This document shows, in pieces, positions 30,418 to 40,658 of a stretch of DNA of 64,000 bases. Origin of the DNA: Chthoniobacter flavus. GTDB taxonomy: Bacteria > Verrucomicrobiota > Verrucomicrobiia > Chthoniobacterales > JACTMZ01. The stretch is from positions 1 through 64,000 of the forward strand of contig CAMDUL010000002.1 in NCBI GenBank assembly GCA_945878135.1, written 5' to 3'. The notes below the pieces were generated by a model. It saw nothing but the letters and a program-made list of their open reading frames with translations, was not told where the DNA came from and made no database searches. Made by a program: the position numbers and the translations under genes. Each line of letters opens with the position of its first letter. Within the stretch, counting starts at the first letter, position 1.

Positions 30418-31122
30418 TTACAAGCCCGCGAGATTGTCGCGCAGGATGGAACGTTCCGCCACGTGCAGTTGCGGAAACTCGTCCAGGATGGCGAGGGCGG
30501 ACGTGTAGAAACTTCGCGCGCGGTCCGTGGCCCCGCGCATTTGGTGGATCACGCCGAGATGTCCGAGGCTGAGGCCCACTTCCGGATGGGCGGGCCCGAA
30601 GAGTTGTTCGCGGATACCGAGGGCCTGCATATGGCTCTGTTCCGCGCCCAAATAGTCGCCGGCTTCGCAGAGCACGGCACCGAGGTTCGTGGCAATCAGG
30701 GCGGTCTCTCCGTGCACCGACCCGTGGCAACGCGAGGCCTCTTCGAGGGCACGGGCGAGCAGGGCCGCGGCTTCCTCCGGTTGCCCGCCGAGCTTCCGCA
30801 GCATGGCAAGATTGTTGAGGCACATGGGCACGTGGTGAAGATCGCCGGCGGCTTTGTAGAGATCGGCGGCCTGCGCGTAATGACCGCAGGCCGCTTCCGC
30901 TTCGCCGAGGTGTTCCTCGGAGACAGCCATCTTGGATGCCACCCGCGCGGCCTCGACCGGGCGCGGCAGGGAGGTCAGGGCGGAGAGCGCCTCAGACCAG
31001 CAGGACAACGCCTCGAGGTCGTCGCCGCGCGCGGCGGCGGCATCGCCCGCCACTTCCAAAGACAAAGCCTCCGCATCAGGCTCGCGCCACCCGGGAGCCG
31101 GCGGGGAAAGCGTGGAAGCCAT
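30418..31122 (-). CDS. Tetratricopeptide repeat protein
   Basis: A 234-residue soluble protein made of about four to five TPR units of the Kinesin-light-chain-like type: ALSCWSEALSAL, AADLYKAAGDLHHVPMCLNN, AALLARALEEASRCHG, then GAEQSHMQALGIREQLFG and ARSFYTSALAIL. It probably mediates protein binding. It is the last gene of the minus-strand chain from the HD-domain gene and follows recO by 50 bases. Confidence 0.75.
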   Translation of the reverse strand: MASTLSPPAPGWREPDAEALSLEVAGDAAAARGDDLEALSCWSEALSALTSLPRPVEAARVASKMAVSEEHLGEAEAACGHYAQAADLYKAAGDLHHVPMCLNNLAMLRKLGGQPEEAAALLARALEEASRCHGSVHGETALIATNLGAVLCEAGDYLGAEQSHMQALGIREQLFGPAHPEVGLSLGHLGVIHQMRGATDRARSFYTSALAILDEFPQLHVAERSILRDNLAGL

Positions 31123-31172
31123 GCTTCAAGCATACCGTCAGCCCGCTCCCGCGGCAACCGTCGCGGAGCGCG

Positions 31173-31709
31173 TCAACCGACCATCCCCGCCAACCGCCGC
31201 CGGTTGGCCGGGATGCGGCCGGCGTGCGCCTCGATCGCCCCGAGGGCATTGCCGGCATGACCGAAACCCATGACCCGGCAGGTTTCCCTCTCGAAAAATT
31301 CCACCGAGCGGCGCGAGGGGTCGTTCTCGCACAGGTGCCCGAGAGCGCGGCGCAGCAGGTCGAACAACTCCGGCGCGGCGTGGCCGGGCTCGGAGAGCAA
31401 GTCGCACAGCTCGGCGAAATAGGAGGCGGCGAGGAGCCGCGCGTAGTTGCCGCGCAGACCCTCCCAGGTCCCGAGCAGTTTCAATTCGCGCAAAGCGTGC
31501 AGGTCGGTCTGGCGGCCGGCGGCAAACTGGATCTCCGCATGGTAGAACAAATCAAGTTGCCCGCGCAGTTTGCTGTCGCGCCGCGCCGTGCCGCGCGCCG
31601 TCGTGCGGATTTTCCCGCGGACCGGGGAAAGCCAGACCAGCACGTAGCTCGATTCGCCGAAACGCGCCCGCCGCAGCAGGATGGCCTCGCTGGTTTCGGC
31701 CGCGGCCAT
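31173..31709 (-). CDS. recO: DNA repair protein RecO (short form)
   Basis: A 178-residue RecO, which helps load RecA in the RecFOR pathway. The N-terminal OB fold is evident: EAILLRRARFGESSYVLVWL, GKIRTTARGTARRDSKLRGQ, LDLFYHAEIQFA. The helical part retains LGTWEGLRGNYARLLAASYF. It is shorter than the usual 230-260 residues and lacks a clear zinc-finger cysteine set, so the C-terminal region is reduced. ATG 31709 gives the normal N-terminus; the longer frame upstream is shadow. It is 5 bases after the DUF2017-like gene. Confidence 0.82.
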   Translation of the reverse strand: MAAAETSEAILLRRARFGESSYVLVWLSPVRGKIRTTARGTARRDSKLRGQLDLFYHAEIQFAAGRQTDLHALRELKLLGTWEGLRGNYARLLAASYFAELCDLLSEPGHAAPELFDLLRRALGHLCENDPSRRSVEFFERETCRVMGFGHAGNALGAIEAHAGRIPANRRRLAGMVG

Positions 31710-31714
31710 GACGG

Positions 31715-32194
31715 TCAGCCCGCCGCCTCGACGAGCAATTCCTGCAAGTGCGCGTAAAAATGCACCTTGAGCAGGGCCAGCCCGCGGCGCGTGGCCAGAT
31801 CCGGCTGCTCGCGATGATCGAGGTCGGACTCGGTGAAGCCGTTTTCCTCGACGATGATCAAGCGGGCCTGGCTGAGCGCATTGAGCCAGGCGTCGAGGTG
31901 GGCAGCCGGAATGACGAGGGATGCTCCCGGACTGTTCGGAACCAGCGTGGAAAGATCGCGCGCCACGGTTTCGCGGCTGGAAGAGAAAAGACGCTCGAGT
32001 CCCGGGCGGACGTGTTCTTTCCAATCGTTCCGCAACTGCGCCTCTCCCTCGCCTCCCGTCGGGTCGGGGTAAAGGCGCGCCTGCGCTTTGCGGTGCCGCG
32101 ACGCCACCTTGGGCAGCTCCGCGAGCAGCGAGGCGAAGAGCGGATGGAGACCGCGGAGTTCCCACGAACCGGAGGCAGCGCGATGGAAACGCAT
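31715..32194 (-). CDS. DUF2017-like protein next to clpS
   Basis: A 159-residue soluble protein. The LYPDPTGGEGEAQLRNDWKE block and the helical C-terminus (LDAWLNALSQARLIIVEENG) resemble DUF2017, a family best known in Actinobacteria, where it also follows clpS. That neighbourhood is the strongest support. No function is known; a role in the N-degron/ClpAP branch is inference from position. It is 7 bases after clpS. The start is ATG 32194. Confidence 0.5.
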   Translation of the reverse strand: MRFHRAASGSWELRGLHPLFASLLAELPKVASRHRKAQARLYPDPTGGEGEAQLRNDWKEHVRPGLERLFSSSRETVARDLSTLVPNSPGASLVIPAAHLDAWLNALSQARLIIVEENGFTESDLDHREQPDLATRRGLALLKVHFYAHLQELLVEAAG

Positions 32195-32201
32195 GAAAGG
32201 G

Positions 32202-32492
32202 TCAGTATTCCGCCTGCTCGATGGTGGCCAGCAGAAGGTAGCCGTGGAGTTGCTCGACCACGGCCTCGGCCCGCTCGCGTTCCCCCGACCAGACGAGCGA
32301 GCGCCCCTTGTGATGCACTTCAAGCATGTGCCTGGTCGCGCGGTCGCGCGGAAAACCGAGGACGCGCTGGAAGACCATGGTGACATAAGACATCAGGTTC
32401 ACCGGATCGTTGTGCACCACGACATTCCAAGGCGTGGAGAGCGCGTCTTCGCCGCGCGTTTCGATTCCGGTGATGACGCCGGCCCCGCTCAT
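32202..32492 (-). CDS. clpS: ATP-dependent Clp protease adaptor ClpS
   Basis: A 96-residue adaptor that delivers N-degron substrates to ClpAP/ClpCP. The core motif WNVVVHNDPVNLMSYVTMVF has the Asn-Asp-Pro loop that binds N-terminal amino acids. The rest of the fold follows (LEVHHKGRSLVWSGERERAE). Start ATG 32492 overlaps the stop of the preceding gene by 4 bases. The leucyl/phenylalanyl transferase that creates ClpS substrates is also in the window (aat, 54957). Confidence 0.94.
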   Translation of the reverse strand: MSGAGVITGIETRGEDALSTPWNVVVHNDPVNLMSYVTMVFQRVLGFPRDRATRHMLEVHHKGRSLVWSGERERAEAVVEQLHGYLLLATIEQAEY

Positions 32493-33088
32493 ACCGCCAG
32501 CAACTGCGCGGCCGGCAGGGCCGCCATGCGGTCGAGGGCGCTCTGCAGCAGACCGGCCGTGCGCGGTGCGGGCAAAGTCACACCCGCCGCGTCCGCCCCG
32601 AGAACGCATTCGGCCAGGAGCAAGGCTCCGGCCACCTGGAGGAAGGGCAGGTGGAACGTCCTGCCCCGCACCGCGAACACCGTTGCGGCATGGCCGACCT
32701 GATTGTCCGTGGCGGCCGCCTCGCGCAGGCGTTCGAGAAGCTTGGCCGCTTGGGGCGGCTGGAAAGAAAGCAGCAGATGGCGCCCGGCGGCGAGACTGCC
32801 GCGGGCGGCGGCGGACGAGAGCGAACGACCCAGCGCCGCGTCGCCGGACAAGACACGCGCCACGTCCTGCGTCGCGGCGGCCGATTGCAAGGCAGCCAGC
32901 GAGGGATGCACCGCGGGGAGGAAAGTGTCGGTCAGCCACTGCTCCCAGTCCGCTTCGAGCGTCTCCGCGCCCGCCGGCGTGAAAGTCAGCGCCCCGCATT
33001 CCTCGTGCGAGGGCAGACAAAGCTCCACGAGGCGCCACCACGCGGCGATTTCCGCGGCGGGCGTGGCGATGGGAACGGGCTGCAACAT
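32489..33088 (-). CDS. Alpha-helical protein of unknown function between ybeY and clpS
   Basis: A 199-residue soluble protein, mostly helical and alanine/leucine-rich (QPPQAAKLLERLREAAATDN, LLLAECVLGADAAG). No signal peptide, no cysteine motif and no family recognised. Its position 9 bases after ybeY and overlapping clpS by 4 bases (ATGA) puts it firmly in this RNA/protein quality-control operon. It could contribute to N-degron turnover or ribosome maintenance; that is only inference. Confidence 0.65.
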   Translation of the reverse strand: MLQPVPIATPAAEIAAWWRLVELCLPSHEECGALTFTPAGAETLEADWEQWLTDTFLPAVHPSLAALQSAAATQDVARVLSGDAALGRSLSSAAARGSLAAGRHLLLSFQPPQAAKLLERLREAAATDNQVGHAATVFAVRGRTFHLPFLQVAGALLLAECVLGADAAGVTLPAPRTAGLLQSALDRMAALPAAQLLAV

Positions 33089-33097
33089 GGGCGTAAA

Positions 33098-33550
33098 CTA
33101 GCACAACCCGCGCAGGGCGCGGCGCAAAATTTTTTCCTGCACGGCACGCATCTCCGAGGCCGCACCGGGAGCGGCGTCCGACCAGCCCGCGAGGTGGAGC
33201 AACCCGTGCACGGCATAGCGGGCGAGTTCCTCGGGCAGCGGCAACCCGTGCTTGCGCGCCTCACGGCGGGCCGTCTCGGCGCTGAGCACGATTTCACCGT
33301 GGTGGAAAGTGATGACATCGGTCGGATTCGGATCGCGCATGAATTCATCGTGCAATGCGGCGATGCGGGCATCGGAAACGAGCACGAAAGAAATCTCGGG
33401 CAGGCAACCGAGGACCGACCCGCGGCACTCGGCCTTGACCACCTCCGGCCAGGCCCGCTCGATCGCGGTCCGGGCATCCTCGAGGCGCAACTGCCGGGGA
33501 CGCACCGCGCGCTGGCGGTTGATCCAGATGAAAGCGGGCCCCGGGCTCAT
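33098..33550 (-). CDS. ybeY: Endoribonuclease YbeY
   Basis: A 150-residue YbeY, a single-strand endoribonuclease of 16S rRNA maturation and ribosome quality control. The metal-binding signature reads H115-G-L-L-H119-L-A-G-W-S-D125, so the third ligand is Asp where many YbeY proteins have His (HxxxHxxGYDH). PNPTDVITF precedes it as usual. The neighbouring HD-domain gene is a common partner of ybeY in many bacteria. The start is ATG 33550. Confidence 0.9.
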   Translation of the reverse strand: MSPGPAFIWINRQRAVRPRQLRLEDARTAIERAWPEVVKAECRGSVLGCLPEISFVLVSDARIAALHDEFMRDPNPTDVITFHHGEIVLSAETARREARKHGLPLPEELARYAVHGLLHLAGWSDAAPGAASEMRAVQEKILRRALRGLC

Positions 33551-33667
33551 GGTGACTGCTTAAGCCCGCGCCCTGCGCATGCCAAGGCTGGAGGAAATTT
33601 GGCAAGTGCTCTGTGGTTCAGTTCCCGGTGAACCCGTCAGACTGGACAAAAACCGCAAACCGGACAC

Positions 33668-35248
33668 TCAAGCCGTGGCCGCGGCGTTCGTCCGCGCGGG
33701 CGAACTTTCTTCCTCCTGCGTGTAGGCGATACGGCTGTGCATCATATTGAGGAGGGTGAAGCGGAAGCTGGCGGACAGCTTTTTGATGTCGGCCAGGGTC
33801 AGCGGACATTCGTCGAGCAGGCCTTCATCCATCTTGCGTTCGATCACCTCGTCGACCAGATCCTCGACGCGTTGCGGGGTCGGTCGCTTCAGGCTGCGCG
33901 AGGCACTTTCCACGGCATCGGCCAGGCACACGATGCCGCTTTCCTTGCTCTGCGGATTCGGTCCGGGATAACGGAAATTTTCCTCCTGCACAGCGGGCAC
34001 GTCTTCGGCGCGCAGGTTCATGATCTTGCCGCCGAGGCGCGCATCCTCGGCCTGACGCTGGGCGCGGTCGTAAAAGAAGCGCACCGTCGAATTGCCGTGA
34101 TGCTCGCGGATGACATCGATGACCAGGTCGTTGAGTTTGTTTTTCAGTCCGAGATCAACGCCTTCCTTGACGTGCGAAATGATGATGAGAGAACTCATGG
34201 ACGGCGCGAGGTCGTCATGCGGATTGACCCCGCCGGCCATGTTCTCGGTGAAATATTCCGGCTTCACCATTTTGCCGATGTCGTGGAAGTAGGCGCAGAC
34301 GCGGCAAATGGTCGGATTGGCCCCGATCGATTCGGCGCCGGCTTCGGCCAGGTTGGCCACGGCGAGGCTGTGATGGTAGGTGCCGGGCGCTTCGAGGGTC
34401 ATGCGCTTGAGCAGCGGGTGATTGAGGTCGGCGGACTCGAGCCACGAGATGTCCGTGGTGATACCGAAGATGTGCTCGAGCACGGGCAGGATGCCGCTGA
34501 CCAGAATGGCGGTGCCCACCCCGACCCCGAAGGCGGCGAGGGTTTGCCATCCGACCATGCCCCAATCGGTCAACTGCGGCTCGGTGATGAGACGCGGCCC
34601 GATCTGGCCGAAGATGGCGGCGAGCAGCCAGACGGCCACGCCGACGTAAAGACCGGCGCGGATGAGTTGGCTGCGGCGGCGGACTTGCAAAGTGAAGAGC
34701 ACGGCGACCACGCCGGAGATGAGCGAGATGACGAGAAAGACGGTGTCGATGACCGGCATCAAGAACGCGCCCCACAAACTCGCCACCACCGCACCGAAGA
34801 GTCCGAGGTGGCGTCCGAGCAACACGGAAAACACCAACGGTGCGAAGGCATACGGAATGAGCAAGGGCAGAACTTGCAGATCGATGCGGCCGGTGTCGGC
34901 CAGCACGAGCAGGCCTTTGATCGTGGCGAGTTGGGTGAGAAGGATGCCGTAAATCAGCGCGAGGCTCGAATTGCGGTAAAAGGCCTGCGGGTGATTGACC
35001 CAGAGCTGGGCGATCGAGATGCCGAAGACGAGCAGGCAGATGAGGTATTTCTTGAGCGGCTCTTCCTGGGGTCCGCCGGTGAAAATGAGGAAGCCGAGAC
35101 CGATGGCGAAGAGCGCGAAAACAATGACGCGCGGCAACCAGCCGCAGGCCAGGGCTTCACGCCACGGACTGTCCTCGACCGTGCGGCGGGACTTGCCGCA
35201 GGCCAGGCCTTTTTTCACCAACTGCTGCCGATGAAGGAATTTGCGCAT
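33668..35248 (-). CDS. Seven-span HD-domain protein (PgpH/YqfF-type c-di-AMP phosphodiesterase family)
   Basis: A 526-residue membrane protein with seven spans (about residues 40-260) followed by a cytoplasmic HD phosphohydrolase domain. Metal ligands are visible in [32 protein letters not shown] and [15 protein letters not shown]. This is the 7TM-HD architecture of PgpH, which degrades c-di-AMP. The N-terminal extracellular 7TM-HDED domain of PgpH is missing, so a ligand-sensing part is absent. It starts the minus-strand chain leading to ybeY, 117 bases upstream. Confidence 0.85.
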   Translation of the reverse strand: MRKFLHRQQLVKKGLACGKSRRTVEDSPWREALACGWLPRVIVFALFAIGLGFLIFTGGPQEEPLKKYLICLLVFGISIAQLWVNHPQAFYRNSSLALIYGILLTQLATIKGLLVLADTGRIDLQVLPLLIPYAFAPLVFSVLLGRHLGLFGAVVASLWGAFLMPVIDTVFLVISLISGVVAVLFTLQVRRRSQLIRAGLYVGVAVWLLAAIFGQIGPRLITEPQLTDWGMVGWQTLAAFGVGVGTAILVSGILPVLEHIFGITTDISWLESADLNHPLLKRMTLEAPGTYHHSLAVANLAEAGAESIGANPTICRVCAYFHDIGKMVKPEYFTENMAGGVNPHDDLAPSMSSLIIISHVKEGVDLGLKNKLNDLVIDVIREHHGNSTVRFFYDRAQRQAEDARLGGKIMNLRAEDVPAVQEENFRYPGPNPQSKESGIVCLADAVESASRSLKRPTPQRVEDLVDEVIERKMDEGLLDECPLTLADIKKLSASFRFTLLNMMHSRIAYTQEEESSPARTNAAATA

Positions 35249-35329
35249 CTCGTGGGCGACCTCTCAGGCAGGCCGGCGGTCTGGTCGTTCAAGCGTAGGT
35301 TCGTATGGCAAGGACGGCAAGGATGCCGG

Positions 35330-36574
35330 TCAGACGGCCAAGGCTGCCACTCCCGGAAGCACCTTGCCCTCAAGGAATTCCAAACTGGCCCCGCCACCTG
35401 TCGAGCAATGGCTGACTTTGTCCGCCACCCCGAATTTCTTGGCCGCCGTGGCGGTGTCCCCGCCCCCGACCACCGTGGTCGCACCTTTGGCTGTGGCCTC
35501 GGCCACCGCTTCAGCCATGGCTTTGGTCGCACCGCAAAATTTTTCGAATTCGAACACCCCGGGAGGGCCGTTCCAAATGATCGTCTTGGCGCGGAGGATG
35601 GCCTCGCGGTAGAGCGCGATGGATTTCGGGCCCGCATCGAGACCTTCCCATCCGGCCGGAATGCCGGAGGCCTCGTCGGCCGGTTGCGTGTTGGCCTCCG
35701 GCGAAAAGGCGTCGCCGCAAACGAAGTCGACCGGAAAAATGAGGTTCACCTTGCGCTCTTTGGCCTTGGCCGCGAGGTCGGCCACGATCTTGGCGCCCTC
35801 CGGATCGAAAAGGCTGCCGCCGATTTCCATGCCGTCGAGGACCTTCTTGAAGGTGTAGGCCATGCCGCCGCCGATAATGATTTCATCCGCCTTCTCGATC
35901 AGGTTGGTGATGAGCGGGATTTTGTCCGCGATTTTCGCACCGCCGAGAATGGCGAGGAGCGGACGCTGCGGATGCTCGAGCACCGCGGCGAACGCATTGA
36001 GTTCCTTCTCCATGAGAAAGCCGGCGGCTTTCCGCGGAAGATCGACCCCGACCATCGACGAATGCGCGCGGTGCGCCGTGCCGAAGGCGTCATTGACATA
36101 AACATCCCCGAGCTTGCTCAGGCTGGCGCGGAAAGCGGCCACTTTGGCCGGGTCGGCTTTGACCGAAGATCCGTCTTCTTTCTTCGCCTTGCCCTCTTCC
36201 TCGATGTGGAAGCGGAGATTCTCGAGCAGGACGACATCGCCGGGTTTGAGGTTCGCGCAGGCTTCTTCCGCCACCGGACCGGAGCATTCGGGGACGAATT
36301 TGACCGGCTGGCCGAGGAGTTTTTCCAATTCCGCGGCGACGGGCTTGAGCGTGTATTTCTCCACCTTCCCGCCGTTGGGGCGCCCGAGATGGCTCATCAG
36401 CACAACGGATCCACCGTGGTCGAGGACGTGCTTGATGCTGGGAAGCGCGGCGACGATGCGCTGGTTGTTGGTGATCGCGCCGGTGGCTTTGTCCTGCGGG
36501 ACATTGAAGTCCACGCGGATGAGCGCGCGCTGGCCGGCGAAATCGAGATCGCGGAGAGAGGAGAATTTGCCCAT
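35330..36574 (-). CDS. pgk: Phosphoglycerate kinase
   Basis: A 414-residue glycolytic kinase interconverting 1,3-bisphosphoglycerate and 3-phosphoglycerate with ADP/ATP. Signatures: [13 protein letters not shown] at the start, [35 protein letters not shown] and the ATP-site [13 protein letters not shown] with [13 protein letters not shown]. Length is normal. It follows gap by 60 bases, with a strong hairpin between them. Confidence 0.98.
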   Translation of the reverse strand: MGKFSSLRDLDFAGQRALIRVDFNVPQDKATGAITNNQRIVAALPSIKHVLDHGGSVVLMSHLGRPNGGKVEKYTLKPVAAELEKLLGQPVKFVPECSGPVAEEACANLKPGDVVLLENLRFHIEEEGKAKKEDGSSVKADPAKVAAFRASLSKLGDVYVNDAFGTAHRAHSSMVGVDLPRKAAGFLMEKELNAFAAVLEHPQRPLLAILGGAKIADKIPLITNLIEKADEIIIGGGMAYTFKKVLDGMEIGGSLFDPEGAKIVADLAAKAKERKVNLIFPVDFVCGDAFSPEANTQPADEASGIPAGWEGLDAGPKSIALYREAILRAKTIIWNGPPGVFEFEKFCGATKAMAEAVAEATAKGATTVVGGGDTATAAKKFGVADKVSHCSTGGGASLEFLEGKVLPGVAALAV

Positions 36575-36593
36575 GGCGGTGCGGGAGATGGAA

Positions 36594-36621
36594 ACGGCGC
36601 CCGGGTTACCCCGGGCGCCGT
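36594..36621 (-). terminator. Strong intercistronic hairpin between gap and pgk
   Basis: A perfect 12-bp GC stem (acggcgcccggg/cccgggcgccgt) with a 4-base loop, followed on the minus strand by TTTCC. It sits 13 bases after the gap stop and about 20 bases before the pgk start. It may partly terminate transcription or protect the gap mRNA 3' end, setting different gap and pgk levels. Confidence 0.65.
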
Positions 36622-36634
36622 CGCAGATTCGCTT

Positions 36635-37756
<1,122 letters not shown>

Positions 37757-37792
37757 TCCTTTGGGATCTCTCGGGCCGCGGCGAAAGAAGGC

Positions 37793-38659
37793 TCAATCCA
37801 ACTCGAAGTTGATGTTAACAGTGTAGGATCCGCCCTTGAGCAGGTCTTTCGGCGGGGCATCGATCCGTCCGACCCGGCGGGCTGCAGCCATGACACTTTC
37901 GTCCATGACCACATTGCCGGACGACCGGAGGACCGAAAAATTGCTGATCCGGCCATCGGCGGCGATGGTGATTTTCAGGGTCGTGGTGAACTTGGCCTTG
38001 CCGACCATGCTCGTCGGCTGATCCCAGAGCCCGAAGAAGCGGTCGTGGATCATTTCGTGATACCAACCGAAATTCGACGTGCCGGATGCGCCGGCTTTGC
38101 TCCCGACGGCCTCGGCTTTGGGCGCCGTGGATTCGCCGGTCTTCTCGGCCTGCACAGCCTTGGGCGTCGACTTCGGGGTGGCTTTCGGCGTCGCTTTGGG
38201 CGAGGCCTTCGGGCTCGGCTTGGGACTGGCTTTGGGTGAGGGCTTGGGCGTGGGCTTCGGGCTCTTTTTCGGCGAAGGCTTGGGTGTGGGTTTCGGCGTG
38301 ACCTTGGGTGAAGGCTTGGGCGTGGGTGTCGGGGTGGGAGTAGGCGTCGGGGTCGGTGTGGGGGTCGGCGTCGGCTCGGGAGTGGGCGTCGGCGTGGGGG
38401 TGGGCAGCGGGATCTCGCTCTTGGCCGTCAGCGGGGTTTCTGCCGGTTCGGGTTCATCGCGCGGCTTGGCCGGATCGGGCGTCGGCGTGGGCTGCGGATC
38501 GTCTTCTTCCTCCTCCGGCGGCAGAAAATCGGCCGGGCTCATCCACGTGACCTGCGGATTTCGGATCTCGCGCAGGCTCCACCAGACGAGCAGACCGATG
38601 AGCGCAGCGTGAAGCAGCGCCACGCCGGCCATGGTCCACCGGAAGCGGGGTTCCCCCAT
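37793..38659 (-). CDS. TonB/TolA-type energy transducer with long Pro-rich repeat linker
   Basis: A 288-residue protein with one N-terminal membrane span (about residues 9-29) and an acidic patch ([10 protein letters not shown]). Residues about 84-168 are a low-complexity periplasmic linker of Pro-Thr repeats followed by Lys-Pro-Ser/Thr repeats. The C-terminal domain (about 195-288) fits TonB/Tol[21 protein letters not shown], then [13 protein letters not shown]. It is the third gene after tolQ-like and tolR-like genes, so it would pass proton-motive energy to the outer membrane. Whether it is functionally TonB or TolA cannot be told; no TolB or Pal gene follows. Confidence 0.82.
   Translation of the reverse strand: MGEPRFRWTMAGVALLHAALIGLLVWWSLREIRNPQVTWMSPADFLPPEEEEDDPQPTPTPDPAKPRDEPEPAETPLTAKSEIPLPTPTPTPTPEPTPTPTPTPTPTPTPTPTPKPSPKVTPKPTPKPSPKKSPKPTPKPSPKASPKPSPKASPKATPKATPKSTPKAVQAEKTGESTAPKAEAVGSKAGASGTSNFGWYHEMIHDRFFGLWDQPTSMVGKAKFTTTLKITIAADGRISNFSVLRSSGNVVMDESVMAAARRVGRIDAPPKDLLKGGSYTVNINFELD
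38156..38410 (-). repeat. Simple-repeat region coding the Pro-rich linker
   Basis: About 255 bases of degenerate tandem codons within the TonB-like gene, coding (Pro-Thr)n and then (Lys-Pro-Ser/Thr)n. It could vary in length by slippage in units of 6 or 9-12 bases without changing frame. Confidence 0.7.
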
Positions 38660-38665
38660 GACGCG

Positions 38666-39082
38666 TCAGGTCCCTTCGGGACGTGTCATCACACCGACCT
38701 TGGTGATACCCGCGCGGGCGATCACGTCCATGACCGAAATAAACCGCTGCACCGGGAGGTCGCGGTGCGGACGGACCACCACGGCGGTCTGCGCATCCGC
38801 CGCGCGCAGGGCGGCGAGCTTGTCCTCGAGTTGCGCGAAGGTGATCTCTTCTTTGTCGAGCTTGATCACGTCGTTTTTGTCGATCGAAACGGTCAGCACT
38901 TTCGACGGATCGACCGCACCCTCGGCCGCTTCGCTGGTCGGCACGATGAGGTCCATGCTGTTCTCCAAAAGCGGCGTGGTGATCATGAAAATGATGAGCA
39001 ACACGAAGGCCAGATCGAGCAGCGGCGTGACGTTGATCTCCGAGAGCGTGGTCAGGGCCTGTTTGTCCGAATAGCGGCGCAT
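38666..39082 (-). CDS. ExbD/TolR family protein
   Basis: A 138-residue protein with one membrane span after a short N-terminus: LSEINVTPLLDLAFVLLIIF, whose Asp in LLDLAFV is the proton-carrying residue of ExbD/TolR. A periplasmic domain follows (VSIDKNDVIKLDKEEITFAQ). It forms the proton channel with the TolQ/ExbB-like protein encoded 3 bases upstream and powers the TonB-like protein 6 bases downstream. Confidence 0.93.
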   Translation of the reverse strand: MRRYSDKQALTTLSEINVTPLLDLAFVLLIIFMITTPLLENSMDLIVPTSEAAEGAVDPSKVLTVSIDKNDVIKLDKEEITFAQLEDKLAALRAADAQTAVVVRPHRDLPVQRFISVMDVIARAGITKVGVMTRPEGT

Positions 39083-39085
39083 GGT

Positions 39086-39826
39086 TCAGGTTTGCCGCTC
39101 GTAGTTCACGAAGCGGTGCTCGAAATCCGAAGCCAGCTCCGCGGCAAAATTGTCCGTCTGCACAATCAGCGAACGCAGGCTGGTGACGAGAAAGTTGTAG
39201 CCGAACATGGCGGGGATGGCGACGAGCAGGCCGATCACCGTGGTGAGCAAGGCGGCCGAAACGCCCGGCGCCATGGCCGCGAGATTGGGCGTGCCGGCCA
39301 TGGCCACGCCGCTGAAGGTGTCCATCACCCCCCAGACCGTGCCGAGCAATCCGAGAAAGGGTGAACCGCTCACCGCGGTGGCAAGGATGATCATCTGCGA
39401 CTCCATGCGCAGACCCGATTCACCGACCGCGCGCTCCATGGCCACGGAAACGGCGCGCATTTGCGCCGGGCTGATCCGGTCGGCCACTTCCACCCGCGCG
39501 CCGAAGGTGTCGTCCACTTCGGTCGAACCGAGCATTTGGAAAGTCAATTCCTCGCATCCCGCGCGGTAAACCGCGTAGGCCGGCGAACCCTCGAAGCTCA
39601 GTCCCGTCTCGTAAATGTGCAGCGGTTGCCGGTTCTTGCGGAAAATGGCGAAAAAGCGCTCGGTTTGCTTGCGGGCAAAGCGGATCATGCGGAACTTCGT
39701 GATCATGACCGACCAGCTGAAAATCGACGCGATGAACAAGGCAGCGATGATGGCCAGCCCGGAGAAACTCGTTTCCTGGAAGGCGAAGATCAGTCCGCCG
39801 GAGGCGAGAAAACCGGGCAAAGGCAT
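39086..39826 (-). CDS. MotA/TolQ/ExbB family proton-channel protein
   Basis: A 246-residue, three-span protein of the TolQ/ExbB family. The conserved channel region is GSPFLGLLGTVWGVMDTFSG, then PGVSAALLTTVIGLLVAIPA. First gene of a compact tolQ-tolR-tonB-like operon on the minus strand. Its ATG (39824-39826) overlaps the ATG of the divergent exported protein (CATG at 39824-39827), so neither gene has an untranslated leader between them. Confidence 0.93.
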   Translation of the reverse strand: MPLPGFLASGGLIFAFQETSFSGLAIIAALFIASIFSWSVMITKFRMIRFARKQTERFFAIFRKNRQPLHIYETGLSFEGSPAYAVYRAGCEELTFQMLGSTEVDDTFGARVEVADRISPAQMRAVSVAMERAVGESGLRMESQMIILATAVSGSPFLGLLGTVWGVMDTFSGVAMAGTPNLAAMAPGVSAALLTTVIGLLVAIPAMFGYNFLVTSLRSLIVQTDNFAAELASDFEHRFVNYERQT

Positions 39827-40658
39827 GACGCAGCATATTAGAAGCCGCCGTCAGGCAGGCAAGATCGCGGGATGCCTCGCCGCGTTCTTTCTCGCGGCGC
39901 CCGCGGGCCGGGGTGCCGAGGGGGAAATCTACGATGTCTTTGCCAAAGCGCTGGCCCCGATCGCCTCGTCCGTCTTCGGCGGTGCGGCCGGACAGCCGGG
40001 CGCGATGGTCGCCGAGTGTTCCGTCGGGGAGGCCACCGGTCGATTGGCCGCCGCGCGCGGGATGAAACTGCGGCTGGCGGTCCAGGCACCGGATCACCTG
40101 CGCGTCGATCTGGCCTACAACGGCATGGTCCTCACGGCCTGCCGCGCCGGCAAAGAACTCTGGGCCGCCCCGGTCGAAACGATGCGCACGTTGGCCCGCG
40201 GGGCCGGCATCGATGTGGACAAAACCTCGCCCGATGCGGATTCTCCCCCGCTCATCCCGTTGGCCCTTGATCCGCAGATGCTCGTCTTTTTGCCGGTGGT
40301 CTTCGACGTGCAGGACTTGGGCACGGAAGAAATGGCGGGTGCACCGCACCGCGGCATGAAGTTCGCCCTGATGCCCGAGTTGAAGAAATCGATCAAAGCG
40401 GAGGACTTCGACGCCCGCGCGTGGATCAACAGCGAATACCAGCCGCGGCGGGTGACGGTGCAAGGCGCCGACTACTCGCTGGAGGTCGAGGTGGAAAAAA
40501 TGAACTTCGCCGCCAAGCTGCCGCCCACCGCTTGGGAACCGGCCGAAAACCAGGAGACCCTCCGCCTCCCGGCCAGCGCGCTCAACGAACTGTTCGAGAA
40601 AATGCTGGCCGAAAAGCTCCCCGCCGGCTTCCCCGGCCAAGGCTTGGACGGCAACTGA
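39825..40658 (+). CDS. Exported protein, LolA-like beta fold suspected
   Basis: A 277-residue protein with a signal peptide (RSRRQAGKIAGCLAAFFLAA). The mature part has strands resembling LolA/DUF2092-type lipid-binding proteins: LRLAVQAPDHLRVDLAYNGM, VLTACRAGKELWAAPVETMR, then YQPRRVTVQGADYSLEVEVE. LolA-fold proteins carry lipoproteins or lipids across the periplasm. The match is by pattern only. ATG 39825 is the only in-frame start that leaves a complete signal peptide, although it overlaps the divergent tolQ-like start. Confidence 0.55.
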   Translation: MTQHIRSRRQAGKIAGCLAAFFLAAPAGRGAEGEIYDVFAKALAPIASSVFGGAAGQPGAMVAECSVGEATGRLAAARGMKLRLAVQAPDHLRVDLAYNGMVLTACRAGKELWAAPVETMRTLARGAGIDVDKTSPDADSPPLIPLALDPQMLVFLPVVFDVQDLGTEEMAGAPHRGMKFALMPELKKSIKAEDFDARAWINSEYQPRRVTVQGADYSLEVEVEKMNFAAKLPPTAWEPAENQETLRLPASALNELFEKMLAEKLPAGFPGQGLDGN

